Source: Cladopsammia gracilis (lineage: Eukaryota > Cnidaria > Anthozoa > Scleractinia > Dendrophylliidae). From it: a DNA stretch of 64,000 nucleotides. Under the pieces are notes generated by a model that saw only the letters and a list, made by a program, of their open reading frames with translations, did not search any database and was not told where the DNA came from. Made by a program: the position numbers and the translations under genes. Below, in pieces: positions 13,001 to 25,000 of the stretch (position 1 is its first letter; the number at the start of each line of letters is the position of its first letter). The stretch covers positions 366,001-430,000 of the forward strand of contig JAJGOT010000607.1 in assembly GCA_022457155.1 (NCBI GenBank), written 5' to 3'.

Positions 13001-16000
13001 CTAGAAAAAAAGCATTTAGGTAAGAATCGTCATTATCATTATCATCGTCATCATCATCATCATCATCATCATCGTCATCCTAATCATCGTCATCATCGTC
13101 ATCATCGTCATCATCATCATCATCATCGTCATCATCATCATCGTCATCATCATCGTCATCATCATCATCGTCATCATCATCGTCATCACTCACCATCGTC
13201 GTCATCATCATCACTCACCATCGCCATCATTATCCCCATCACTATCATCCCAGCATCATCGTCATCATTATTATTATGTGGTTGTGGATGAACCAAATAC
13301 AATTTGGGGATAAATTACATAGAGGTTATTCATTTTCGCCGGATAATTGTTTATCATACGACAGTAATCTTCTCCTAAAACTAAGTTTTTGAAGCTGTTT
13401 TTCCTAGCGCGCGGTCAAAAGAGTGTAATAACGTGTCCATTGTGGGGCCAGGGAGCAGCTTAAAACCCTGCACGAACCAGGGGGAAAAACCAGAGAAGAC
13501 CGAGGAGAAGGGGTAAGGGGGGAGGGCGGAGGTGGGGGGGGGGGGAGGTTTGCGCCTATCCCCCTCCAGCAGCACTCGCAATATTTGGGAACTTTAGATC
13601 GGACTACAAGTACGAGATTGAGTACGAGTACGACTTTTAAAACCTAATTTGCGTGCCCAATTTTATACCTAGATGATACCGTGGATCGGCGAAAGCTCGG
13701 AGTAAAATTAATACAGTAGCTTAAGGCCTCACTTGATCCGTTCACTAATTATACCAAGAGTCTTCTTATCTTCTGGTTTGCAACAGGAAGGACAAGAATT
13801 TTATACCTAGATGATGCCGTGGATCGGCGAAAGATTGGATAAAATTAAACAGTAGCTTTAGGCCTCACTTGATCCGTTCACTAATTATACCTAGAGTCTT
13901 CTTATCTTCTGGCCAGCAAAAGGAAGGACCGACAGTTCAGGGTACGTGACTGGCTTTATATTCAAAAGCCGGACTCGTACTCAATCTCGTACACGTACTC
14001 AAATCTAAAGCTCCTTAACGCCTGGAACAAGCTACCTGATATCCAGTATCTCTGTTATTTTCCCCAGAAATATTCCGCATCCTTAATGGTACTCTTTTAA
14101 AACACACACACACAAATTGATAAAGCTGCCAAAGTACCTGATGTTCCACTCGAGAAAGTCTGCCGCTTATTCCCATTTTCCCTGTATTTTCATCAACTGG
14201 AAAAAAGGAGAAATTTTCAAAGGTATACTTAAAGCTTCCTACTCCTGAACCCAGATGCAGTTCTTACTTTGTGAACGAATTATTTATCAATTTTTGGACG
14301 AGGTTGAGCAAAATATGGTGATTGTCAGTGGCGAGAAGAACAGTGTGACCATTCAAATGAAAGCTACTGAGCAGTCCTTTCCTGTGGTGCTGTTTATTAT
14401 GCTGTACAAGGTGGTTCTAACTTTTGAGTCTGTGGATGAAATCCTAAAGTGTGACCATTCAAATGAAAGCTACTGAGCAGTACTTTCCTGTGGTGCTGTT
14501 TATTATGCTGTACAAGGTGGTTCTAACTTTTGAGTCTGTGGATGAAATCCTAAGGTGTGACCATTCAAATGAAAGCTACTGAGCAGTACTTTCCTGTGGT
14601 GCTGTTTATTATGCTGTACAAGGTGGTTCTAACTTTTGAGTCTGTGCGTGACCATTCAAACGAAAGCTATTGAGCACCAATTTCTAACAGAAGTTTGAGG
14701 TGTCAGTGCCGTTCTTCTTCGAATAAGCGCTACTCTCCATAAATAAGCGCTCATTTTCGCCAAAATAGGAAGTAAGCATGCCCCTCGCCCACTGTTTACG
14801 CAAAATGTTAAATAAGTGTCCAGGCGCTTATTCGAAGAAATAAATTATGGGGACAAGTACTCTATAAACAACCCACCTGCCCCTTCACTTCTGTTACCAA
14901 AAGCACTTTCCATCCTGAATGAGCAAAAGCAGATAATGGTTAAAACAACGATGAAACGATTTTATAAAAGAGCAAAGCATTTGTGAATCAAAATCTTTCA
15001 GTTTATCTCTAATATTGCGTACTTCGCTTGAAGATTTTTCACTCTCGCTAACATCTCCACGTGTCCTGTTGAATACTGTTCTATCACATCTTTAACATCG
15101 TAAGGCCGTCTTGCTTCCTAAAAGGACAAGCACAAAAAAAAACAGGATGTATAAAGCACCGTGAGTCAAAGATTGCCTTTCAGTATAAAATTATCATTTG
15201 TATTCCATAATTGCTATGAAAAAAAAAAAGGTGCAATACGCCTTAACCAATTTAAAGAACAACTGAAACAAGCGGCTTCTTTTTTAAGCAGATCTGGGCC
15301 GGGTTGTTCAAAGCGCGGTAAAGCTAATCCAGGGTTAGCGTCAATTTTAATTCCAGTTAAATAAATAATCAATGGAGATTTTTCCAAAGTAATTTTGCCC
15401 TTTAGTTTCGACTTTGACTTGTCTCCACATGTAACTTAAAAATAGCTTTTGAAAACTTTTCGCCGTTTCCACTAAAAAATAAAAATCTCTGGCACCCAGG
15501 GTAGGTTAGCGTTAACCAGCTTTTGAACAACCGGGCCCTGGTGGTTTACGTGCATTTTCCCGCACTTGGCGCTCGTTACATGTTTTCCCGCGCTTGGCAC
15601 CCGTTACATGTTTTCCCGCGCTTGGCACCCGTTACATGTTTTCCCGCGCTTGGCGCCCGTTACATTTTTTTCACGGTTTCTCGTATTTGTCACCTATGAA
15701 ACATTTTCCTGCGGTTGGCACCAGTAACATCTTTTCCCGCCCTTGGCACTGGTTATATGTTTTTCTGCCCTTGGCACTGGTTTCACGGTTTCCCGCGCTT
15801 GGCACCTATCGAACATTTTACATCACTTGGCAGCATTTACATGTTTTACCGCTCTTTGCAGCCGATCACATGATTTTCCATGCTTAGCAGCTAATTACAT
15901 ATTTTCCCGCGCATGGAGCCAGTTACATGTTTTCCTGTGTTTGGAAGCCTTGGTAGCCAGTTTATAGGCAGTTTCATGCTTTTTTGATTGGCATGTGACA

Positions 16001-19000
16001 ACGTTTCCTTATTTTCCCGAGCTTGTCACTGGATACAAGTTTTTGCTTCAAGTTCTGATTGGATCATGGAGCGGTTTTTATTTGAGTGTCGAAAGTGATT
16101 GGCTTTCAAATCTCGTGTCACTTTTTCAACCAATCAGAAGTAAATCCAAAACCAATAAAATTATTGTGAGCTGCTCTCACAAGTTTTCCCGCGCTTGAGC
16201 CGGCTACATGAATTTGCTTCAAGTTCTGTATGGTTCATTTGAGTGTCTGCGACTGTTGTGATTGGCCAGATGTGATTACTTTGGTCTGTGGTTTACAACA
16301 GCCATAACTCACCTTAAATTTTCTAATTGCTACTCTGAGTTTTAAAATTCGAATAAGACGAATTGCCAGCTTTTGAGCATTACTCAATCTGCAAAAAAAT
16401 CAGTTCATATATTTCTTACAAGAACCTGCAATACTAACACATCAAGATAATATCTAGACCACCTCATAATAGCTTTCAGTACTAATTTTGCTTTCTACTT
16501 GAACAGAAAAACAACAAAATGAAAATAATAAAACCTCGAGAAAGAGAGAGATGTGATATTCAGCATGTCACGAGCGTGGGACAAAGGAAAAAACTGAGTC
16601 CCAACGGGAATTCACCCTTTCACTCTCAGAGTCAATTATGGAGACATGTAGTGTAGTTCTAACTTTTGAGTCTGTTGACGAAATCCTATGGTGTGACCAT
16701 TCAAATGAAACCTCTTCAGCAGTACTTTTGCATGGTACCATTTGTTCTAACTTTTGAGTCTGTTGATGAAATCCTATGGTGTGACCATTCAAATGAAACC
16801 TCTTCAGCAGTACTTTTGCATGGTACCATTTGTTCTAACTTTTGAGTCTGTTGATGAAATCCTATAGTGTGACCATTCAAATGAAACCTCTTCAGCAGTA
16901 CTTTTGCATGGTACCATTTTTTCTAACTTTTGAGTCTGTGGATGAAATGCTATGGTGTGACCATTCAAATGAAACCTCCTCAGCAGTACTTTTGCATGGT
17001 ACCATTTGTTCTAACTTTTGAGTCTGTTGCCAAAATCCTATGGTGTGACCATTCAAATGAAACCTCTTCAGCAGTACTTTTGCATGGTACCATTTGTTCT
17101 AACTTTTGAGTCTGTTGATGAAATCCTATGGTGTGACCATTCAAATGAAACCTCTTCAGCAGTACTTTTGCATGGTACCATTTGTTCTAACTTTTGAGTC
17201 TGTTGATGAAATCCTATGGTGTGACCATTCAAATGAAACCTCTTCAGCAGTACTTTTGCGTGGTACCATTTGTTTTAACTTTTGAGTCTGTGGATGAAAT
17301 CCTATGGTGTGACCATTCAAATGAAACCTCCTCAGCAGTACTTTTGCATGGTACCATTTGTTTTAACTTTTGAGTCTGTTGATGAAATCCTATGGTGTGA
17401 CCATTCAAATGAAACCTCTTCAGCAGTACTTTTGCGTGGTACCATTTGTTTTAACTTTTGAGTCTGTGGATGAAATCCTATGGTGTGACCATTCAAATGA
17501 AACCTCCTCAGCAGTACTTTTGCATGGTACCATTTGTTTTAACTTTTGAGTCTGTTGATGAAATCCTATGGTGTGACCATTCGAATGAAACCTCTTCAGC
17601 AGTACTTTTGCATGGTACCATTTGTTCTAACTCCTGAGTCTGTTGATGAAATCCTATGGTGTGACCATTCAAATGAAACCTCTTCAGCAGTACTTTTGCG
17701 TGGTACCATTTGTTTTAACTTTTGAGTCTGTGGATGAAATCCTATGGTGTGACCATTCAAATGAAACCTCCTCAGCAGTACTTTTGCATGGTACCATTTG
17801 TTTTAACTTTTGAGTCTGTTGATGAAATCCTATGGTGTGACCATTCAAATGAAACCTCCTCAGCAGTACTTTTGCATGGTACCATTTGTTTTAACTTTTG
17901 AGTCTGTTGATGAAATCCTATGATGTGACCATTCAAATGAAACCTCCTCAGCAGTACTTTTGCATGGTACCATTTGTTCTAACTTTTGAGTCTGTTGATG
18001 AAATCCTATGGTGTGACCATTCAAATGAAACCTCTTCAGCAGTACTTTTGCATGGTACCATTTGTTCTAACTTTTGAGTCTGTTGATGAAACCCTATGAT
18101 GTGACCATTCAAATGAAACCTCCTCAGCAGTACTTTTGCATGGTACCATTTGTTTTAACTTTTGAGTCTGTTGATGAAATCCTATGATGTGACCATTCAA
18201 ATGAAACCTCCTCAGCAGTACTTTTGCATGGTACCATTTGTTCTAACTTTTGAGTCTGTTGATGAAATCCTATGGTGTGACCATTCAAATGAAACCTCTT
18301 CAGCAGTACTTTTGCATGGTACCATTTGTTCTAACTTTTGAGTCTGTTGATGAAACCCTATGATGTGACCATTCAAATGAAACCTCCTCAGCAGTACTTT
18401 TGCATGGTACTATTTGTTTTGTTTTGTTGTTTTTTTTTTTCAATATTCTACAGAATTAAATTTTGGGATTTTTCTTGAATTTTGTTCTTTGGCACTCTTG
18501 GGAGTTAAAGAGTTAAAACTTCTTTTAAAAATATCAGTACTACAAATACACTAAATTGTGGGTGAAAGCTGATTAAATTGTAAGCTGTGTTAAAAGATTA
18601 AGCAGTCACAACTTACTCAATACAAGGTACCTCTCCTTCATGTTGTAAAGATAACAGAATATTTTCATCTACAAAAAAAAACAGAGATTAGCTGTCACTC
18701 TTTAAAATTGAATGAGCTCGAGTCTAATTTATTGTTTAAAAATGTTTGTGTTGACACTTCTCCATTAATGTTTAATACAAATAAATTCATTAACAAACAG
18801 TACCAAATGAAGGCAATATAGCTCTCATTTAAACAGGTTCAACTTGTTTAACTGGTAACATTTTAGGATTCAGTTATTTATATAATTGAGAACCAAGTTT
18901 TAGAAGACAATTTAGAGTAGTCATGGTGGTGTAAATTTACGTGTCTGTTTGATTTTAGTGTTTAAAGAAAATAGTACTACATTAGTAAGTGCTGCAATTA

Positions 19001-22000
19001 ACTATTTTATTGTTGTTTATTGTGTTGAATGAAATAAAAAAATTTATCCAAAGGATGTTATGGTATGTTGACATCCATTTTATCTTTTGAATTAGGCCAG
19101 TGTCCTAACAAGGCTGTGATGTAATACATGTCACAATTGTTGTCAACTTACCACCACCCCATATCGAGCCTGGTGTCAATCCTTTAATTGGGTGTACAAT
19201 TGAACAGTGAATATTATGGGATGACAACATCGTCATAAGTGCATCATGGCTATTAAAAGAACCATGTTTAGATCGGCTGCCATCTGCTGAAAATATAAAT
19301 TATTTTACTTTTTACAATGATTGAGCTGAAGTTTAATAGATTAATTTTGTGTTAAACCGAAAAAGCAAATTGAGGCACAAGTATTTATGTTAAATATACA
19401 TGAAAATGTCGGTTAGAAATGCTAACATTAATATATTTAATAATTTTATATAAACAGTTTTTTGCATTGTACAGTAAGTTATAATATTATTAATTAAAAT
19501 TAATTATAAACAAACAAACAATTGAGGACTTAATTTGTTTGTTAACTTATTAATGTTCCTTTACTTGTTTATTAATATATTTCAAGTTTGTTTTAACCAG
19601 TTGTTTTAAATTATTAGAGGCAACCCAACAATGTTTGATTTTGTAAAACAGTAGTGAACACAAGATATCGAACAATAAATGAATGTTTGATGTGTAAGCT
19701 CAGGATACCCAACAATGTGTGATTTGAAAATGCAGGACACCGACAATAATGATTGATTTTGTAGAACAGTACTGAACACAAGACACTAAACACTAAAATG
19801 AAGGGCAGTGGGAATAACCAGACAATGAAATATTTCACTCACAAATGTCCCCTCTGTGTTGTTGAAATTTCCCTAGTGAGAACCAGTGTAAAATAAGCAC
19901 AAGCTACTATTGATCACATGGGTCCTTTGGAATGGCTTGACAATCAGCCTGCTTTATGCACCGTTGGTTTCACTCAACAGTTTAAAAAATGTGCCACATG
20001 GTTAAACTTTTGTTGACCGCAAGTCTATTACATGATCAGTAACATAAAGAGGAGGAAGAAATGTTTTTCTAGGAAAGGTATTATCTGGGCACAATAGACC
20101 ATTTCCGAGTTGCCTTTAGCTTCTCTATCAAAGCGAGGCTGGGTGCGAAACCTTTCATATGAAAATAAGTTTTCATTCACATGCAAATACGTTTTATTTG
20201 CATGTGAATGAAAACTCATTTTCATATGAAAGATTTCGCACCTAGCCTCGCTTTGATAGAGAGGCTAAAGGCAATTCGGAAATGGCTTATTGGGGCAACT
20301 GAGCTGAAATTCATTTATGGCAGTTCAACAATAATTTAATTTGATTTGCTGTCAACAAAATTTTGATCATGTGATGAATTTTTTCAAACAGCAGAATAAA
20401 AAACCAATGGTACGTTAAGCGGGTTGATTTCCAAGACATTTCAAAAGATGTGCGGGATCAATAGTATAAAAGCGAAGGACCCAACAACACTGTGTGCGTG
20501 TGTATGACAATACTGCACTAAAGCATGTCGCTTGTGTTTATCATACAAGTAGGAACCAGGCTTAACAACATGACGGCTGAGACAAGGGCAGAAACCACCA
20601 ACTGACTGGCATGTGTCTTACATCATGCTCTACAATAATCTATTTATAGTTTTATCATCACCCTGTGCAAGGGCAAGTGCATAACATCTATAGATAAGTG
20701 TGCCACACATCAGTGTGCAAGTGCCATTCACCACAAGTGCAATTAGAAAAGTAAACAAACAGAAGATAAATAATAACAACATTATTATTCTTCGACGTGC
20801 ACAGGATAATTGATGTACAGTTTTGTAGTCTGTAGCCTACATAGCAGTCGTTTCCATTTCGTGAACACAGGAGGCACAGGAGGCACATGGGGCGACCCCG
20901 TAGCTGTCCAAATGATGTCTGTGATTGGTGAATGATACTATTGATATATCTCTTGAACAATGCCCCTATCCCTAATCCCTATCCCAGCAGGACAAATCTG
21001 TTGTTTTCTTAGCGAATCAAAGACATCATTTGGACAAGTGCTGGAATACCCGACACATGAAGGCATGGGGCGCAAAAAGGAGCAAGAAACAATGGAAAGG
21101 GGGGAGACGAGAGAAAGAACCTTTCCCTCCCCTCTCCATTTTTTTTTTGCTCCTTTTCGCACCCCATGCCTTCATGTGCCTCCCGCACTCTCAGAAAGAA
21201 AATAACTGCTATGCACGCTATGTAGTCTGTTATATTGTTAGGTGCTTCATAAATCAGTGTTAATGGTGATTTCTAGTGACACGATCTGAAGAAGTTTGAC
21301 ATTAAAACATGACATCATTCAGCATCAAATGCAACATCAATGGCCACCAAATGTTCAAAGTATGACAGTTACAGACCTTACTGTTTAAAATTTTAAGTGC
21401 TTTGCCTCTTGTTTTGAAGAGTCAGCTGGCTAGAGAATACTACGTCAATCTTGATAATTACAGTTGAAACTTTTGTAAGCGACCACCCAAATGGGTACCT
21501 TTGTTAGGTGGTCGCTTATGAGAGATCCAACCACCACAGGCGGTCTTAACTTTGAATCATAATTTCAATGTGCATATTTCATTTATTTCCTGTGTCTGCC
21601 ACCAATATCATGATCTCATCTAAAGCATTAACAGATCAGCTTCTGTATTGTTATGTCGACTCACTTTCATTATTTTCAATTTGATTACTTTTCCTTGCCT
21701 TGAATAGCATTTCTTTGTTTATTTTCAGGGCAACTGTATTTAGGTTTAAATATGTCTGAATAAAGTTATTGTTTGTTTTGTTTGTTTGTTTCGTTTTGGC
21801 AACTATCGGTGCAAAATAATGCATCATACATGTGAGTTTTAATGCAAGGAACAAAAGGTTTGTTTTACTGGATTTGTTTTATTGAATTAAATTTCAATCT
21901 GCAGTAACATCAAAATACTGGTAAGTGGTCACTTACCAAAGATAAAAGATAAGCTTCGTGATTAAGGACAGATTAGGAGGACGTTCGCTGATATTTAAAA

Positions 22001-25000
22001 AAAAAAAATACGCTACCACATGTGTAGCAAAGACAAACGTATAGACATTAGACGGGAAAAACTAACGTGCAACAAGACACCTGAAGAGGACAGGATTGCT
22101 GAAACGTTGTGAAGGAAAGAAGACAGGATTTGCCAGAACAGCACAAGTGGAAAAAGAAGAAGAAGAGGAGAAGATGTTCATACAAAATTTCAAATCACCC
22201 GTGCTGAAATTGGTCATGCTCGCTTATGAGAGGTGATCGCTTACAAGAGGTTTTGACTATTAATTTGACTGTAAGAAATTTGGCATAAATTTTTTTGGAA
22301 ATATGGTCGCTTACGAGGTGATCACTTACAAGAGGTGATTGCTTACAAGTAATGATCACATGAAGGTTTGATATGCAGCAACATTTTGGATAAGTATATT
22401 CCTAACTGGCCAAACAAGCTGTCAAATTTTAAAAGATGGTTTGACACCCTATTGAACCATGTTTCCATGTCAAGCGTGCATGGTTAGATGTAACTGACAG
22501 AAGTCTCACCAAGGAAATCACTGTCTAAAACAGTGAAAGTGCTTGCTTTTCTATTACGAGGAGGAGTGCCTGTCAGAGGTGATTCTGAACTAGTGATGCG
22601 TGCGTCATATGAACCCCGCCTCTGCCCCTTCTGTGGCTTGGTCCAAATGGAACGTTTCCGTTTATTAAGTTCTGGACTGTTGTCTTCGAGTGCCGTACCT
22701 GTGGTGCCAGTTTTTTCCAAAACACTTTTGAGCAGGTTCTGTTGACGATTGTAGTAAATTGATGGCAGCCATGTTGCCACGGATTTAGAGTCAAGGTCAG
22801 CACAGAACAAGCGCCAGTAGGACTTTAAGTAAAAGAGAAAAATACAGAGAACTGGCATTAATGATTTTAATTAGTTTTGTTTGTACTCACTGTTACCATA
22901 TTTAAATATAACCAAACGCTTAAGAGTTGCAAACTAGGATTCATGTTCATAATTCATAAGATGGCTTTTGTGAAGAAATTGAGTGTCATGGTTGTTCTGG
23001 TTTTGCATTGCTACGCTTTGCGATTGGCTGAGAAATCTTGCGCCACTTTCAACCAATCAGATGTAAAATCAAAACCAATAATATTGTTTCTTACTTGCAC
23101 GTATTTTCCTGTACTTGGCACTGACTACATGTACCTGTGTCTCCCAACAGTTGCGTGTGTTTTTATTGCATTGGTTTGATGACTAACTATCGTTACTCAA
23201 ATTTTTGGCCACTTCTCCCTGTCCCATCTTAATTGTTATTACTGGCAAAAGATTTCTCTCCAGTGTGGCAGTGTTTGCAAATACAATGCTTGGAAAAGAA
23301 CCTATTACTTACATGTATAGTTCTTAGACGTGGTGTACAAACATTAAATAAATTTAAAGGAAATTTTGTTACCTGAAGTAGAATTGCAGCAGGCCTTCTT
23401 CTCCTGTGAAAATGCTTCTGACGTTGCTGTTGTGTGACTTTCAATGCAAACCCTGAACCTAAAATACCCTGAAATATAGAAATTATATAATATTACATTA
23501 AAAAAGTGATAGACTTTGAAAGGGGCTTGTATATGCAGCATAATGAAGTGAGTGGGTTAACAGACTAATGAGTTCAAATGGCCCATGGACAGTAGTGGAC
23601 AAAACACTGACCCCTAGTCCATGGACTACCCCAATGGACTACCCAACTGGACTACCCTAACCCTAACCCTACCCCTAAAAAATACTATTTCGAATGAGTA
23701 TTAGTACTAGTATTTTTAGGGTCAGGGTTAGGGTAGTCCATTTGGGTAGTCCATCGGGGTAGTCCATCACAGGACTGGGGGTCACTGTTTTGTCCACCAC
23801 CCCATGGATGGTGTCTTGGCAAGAACACTCGCCTCCCACCAATGTGGGCCAAGTTCGACTCCCAGACTCAGTCAAATGTGGGTTGAGTTTGTTGTTGGTT
23901 CTCATCCTTACTCCAAGGGTTTTTTCCCTCTGGGTACTCCAGTTATTGCCCCCTCCTCAAAACCAACATTTGATTTGTCCCCATGGATAAGGCAGCTGTC
24001 CATTACATATCATGGGCTCAATGTTCACTGACCCTCCCCTCTCCTAGGCATTTTGCTCCACTGCCCCCACCCCCAGGTCCAACTTCCCACCCTCCACTCC
24101 CTTCAATGTCATCCCCATAAGGCAGGTGATCATAACATATTGCAGGCTTGAATGTTTACAGCCGATTGAGCAATGGAGTGAAATTTCTACCTACAGTGAA
24201 TGCTATAACACATTCAGCACTTTGTGTATTCATGAGTTAAAAAAGAAATGTACTCAGTAGCAAAACAAACAAAAAAAGACCTACCGCAGGGAGAGCAAAA
24301 AATGAGATGCCACAAAGAAAAAATATGGCGGCACACATCTTCCCGTACCATGTCTCGGGTGTGGCATCCCCATATCCCACTGTAGTCAGTGTAACCTGCA
24401 ATGTAACCATGGAAATTAACAAGTGATACGCCAAATTTTACAAGCTAAAGTTCTGTCAATTTTCATTAGTCATAGTGCCATGAAATCATTAGGATACTAT
24501 TAGAAAACTCGGGTTCTTTCTGTGTGTACCGGAGCAGAGATGATGTAAGACAAAAGGAACAAAGAACGACAATAATACAAATGCAAAACAAGACCAAAAA
24601 TACAATACCTGACAAACAATAGAAGACAATGAGTACTGGTACACGCAGAAAGACCCAAAACTCAGGGCCAATACTTACAACTCCCCACCAAAAAGAACTA
24701 GGCCAGCTTTGGAAGTTCGTATTGACATCTTTTTCAGCCATATAAAGTACAAATGATGCAAATATTAAACTGATAAAACCAAGGTAGAACGTTGTAAGAA
24801 GTTCCTGAAAACAAAAATGGAATTAAATAACTCATGTTTGGTGGATAAACTTTGCATCTTGAAAACCTATGGCACACACACTCTTTGGGTTTCGTTCTAA
24901 TGCTATGTTACACTTTGGCAAAGGTGTGCTCATAAATGAACAATATTTTACAATTTTCTTTTGCCATGAGGTGAATGCCATACATTTAGCCATGAGTTAG

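Noticed and set aside
15594..15887. Two overlapping open frames with ALGT repeats
   Set aside because: Both are readings of the 28-bp minisatellite within KCNQ intron 12.
16657..18417. CRISPR-like array (regular 88-bp spacing)
   Set aside because: The entire unit is conserved, with no unique spacers, and the setting is a eukaryotic intron. It is a tandem repeat.
23803..23978. A true tRNA gene
   Set aside because: Only a B-box-like stretch is convincing; no seven-base acceptor stem or anticodon arm could be paired, and a SINE-like body follows.
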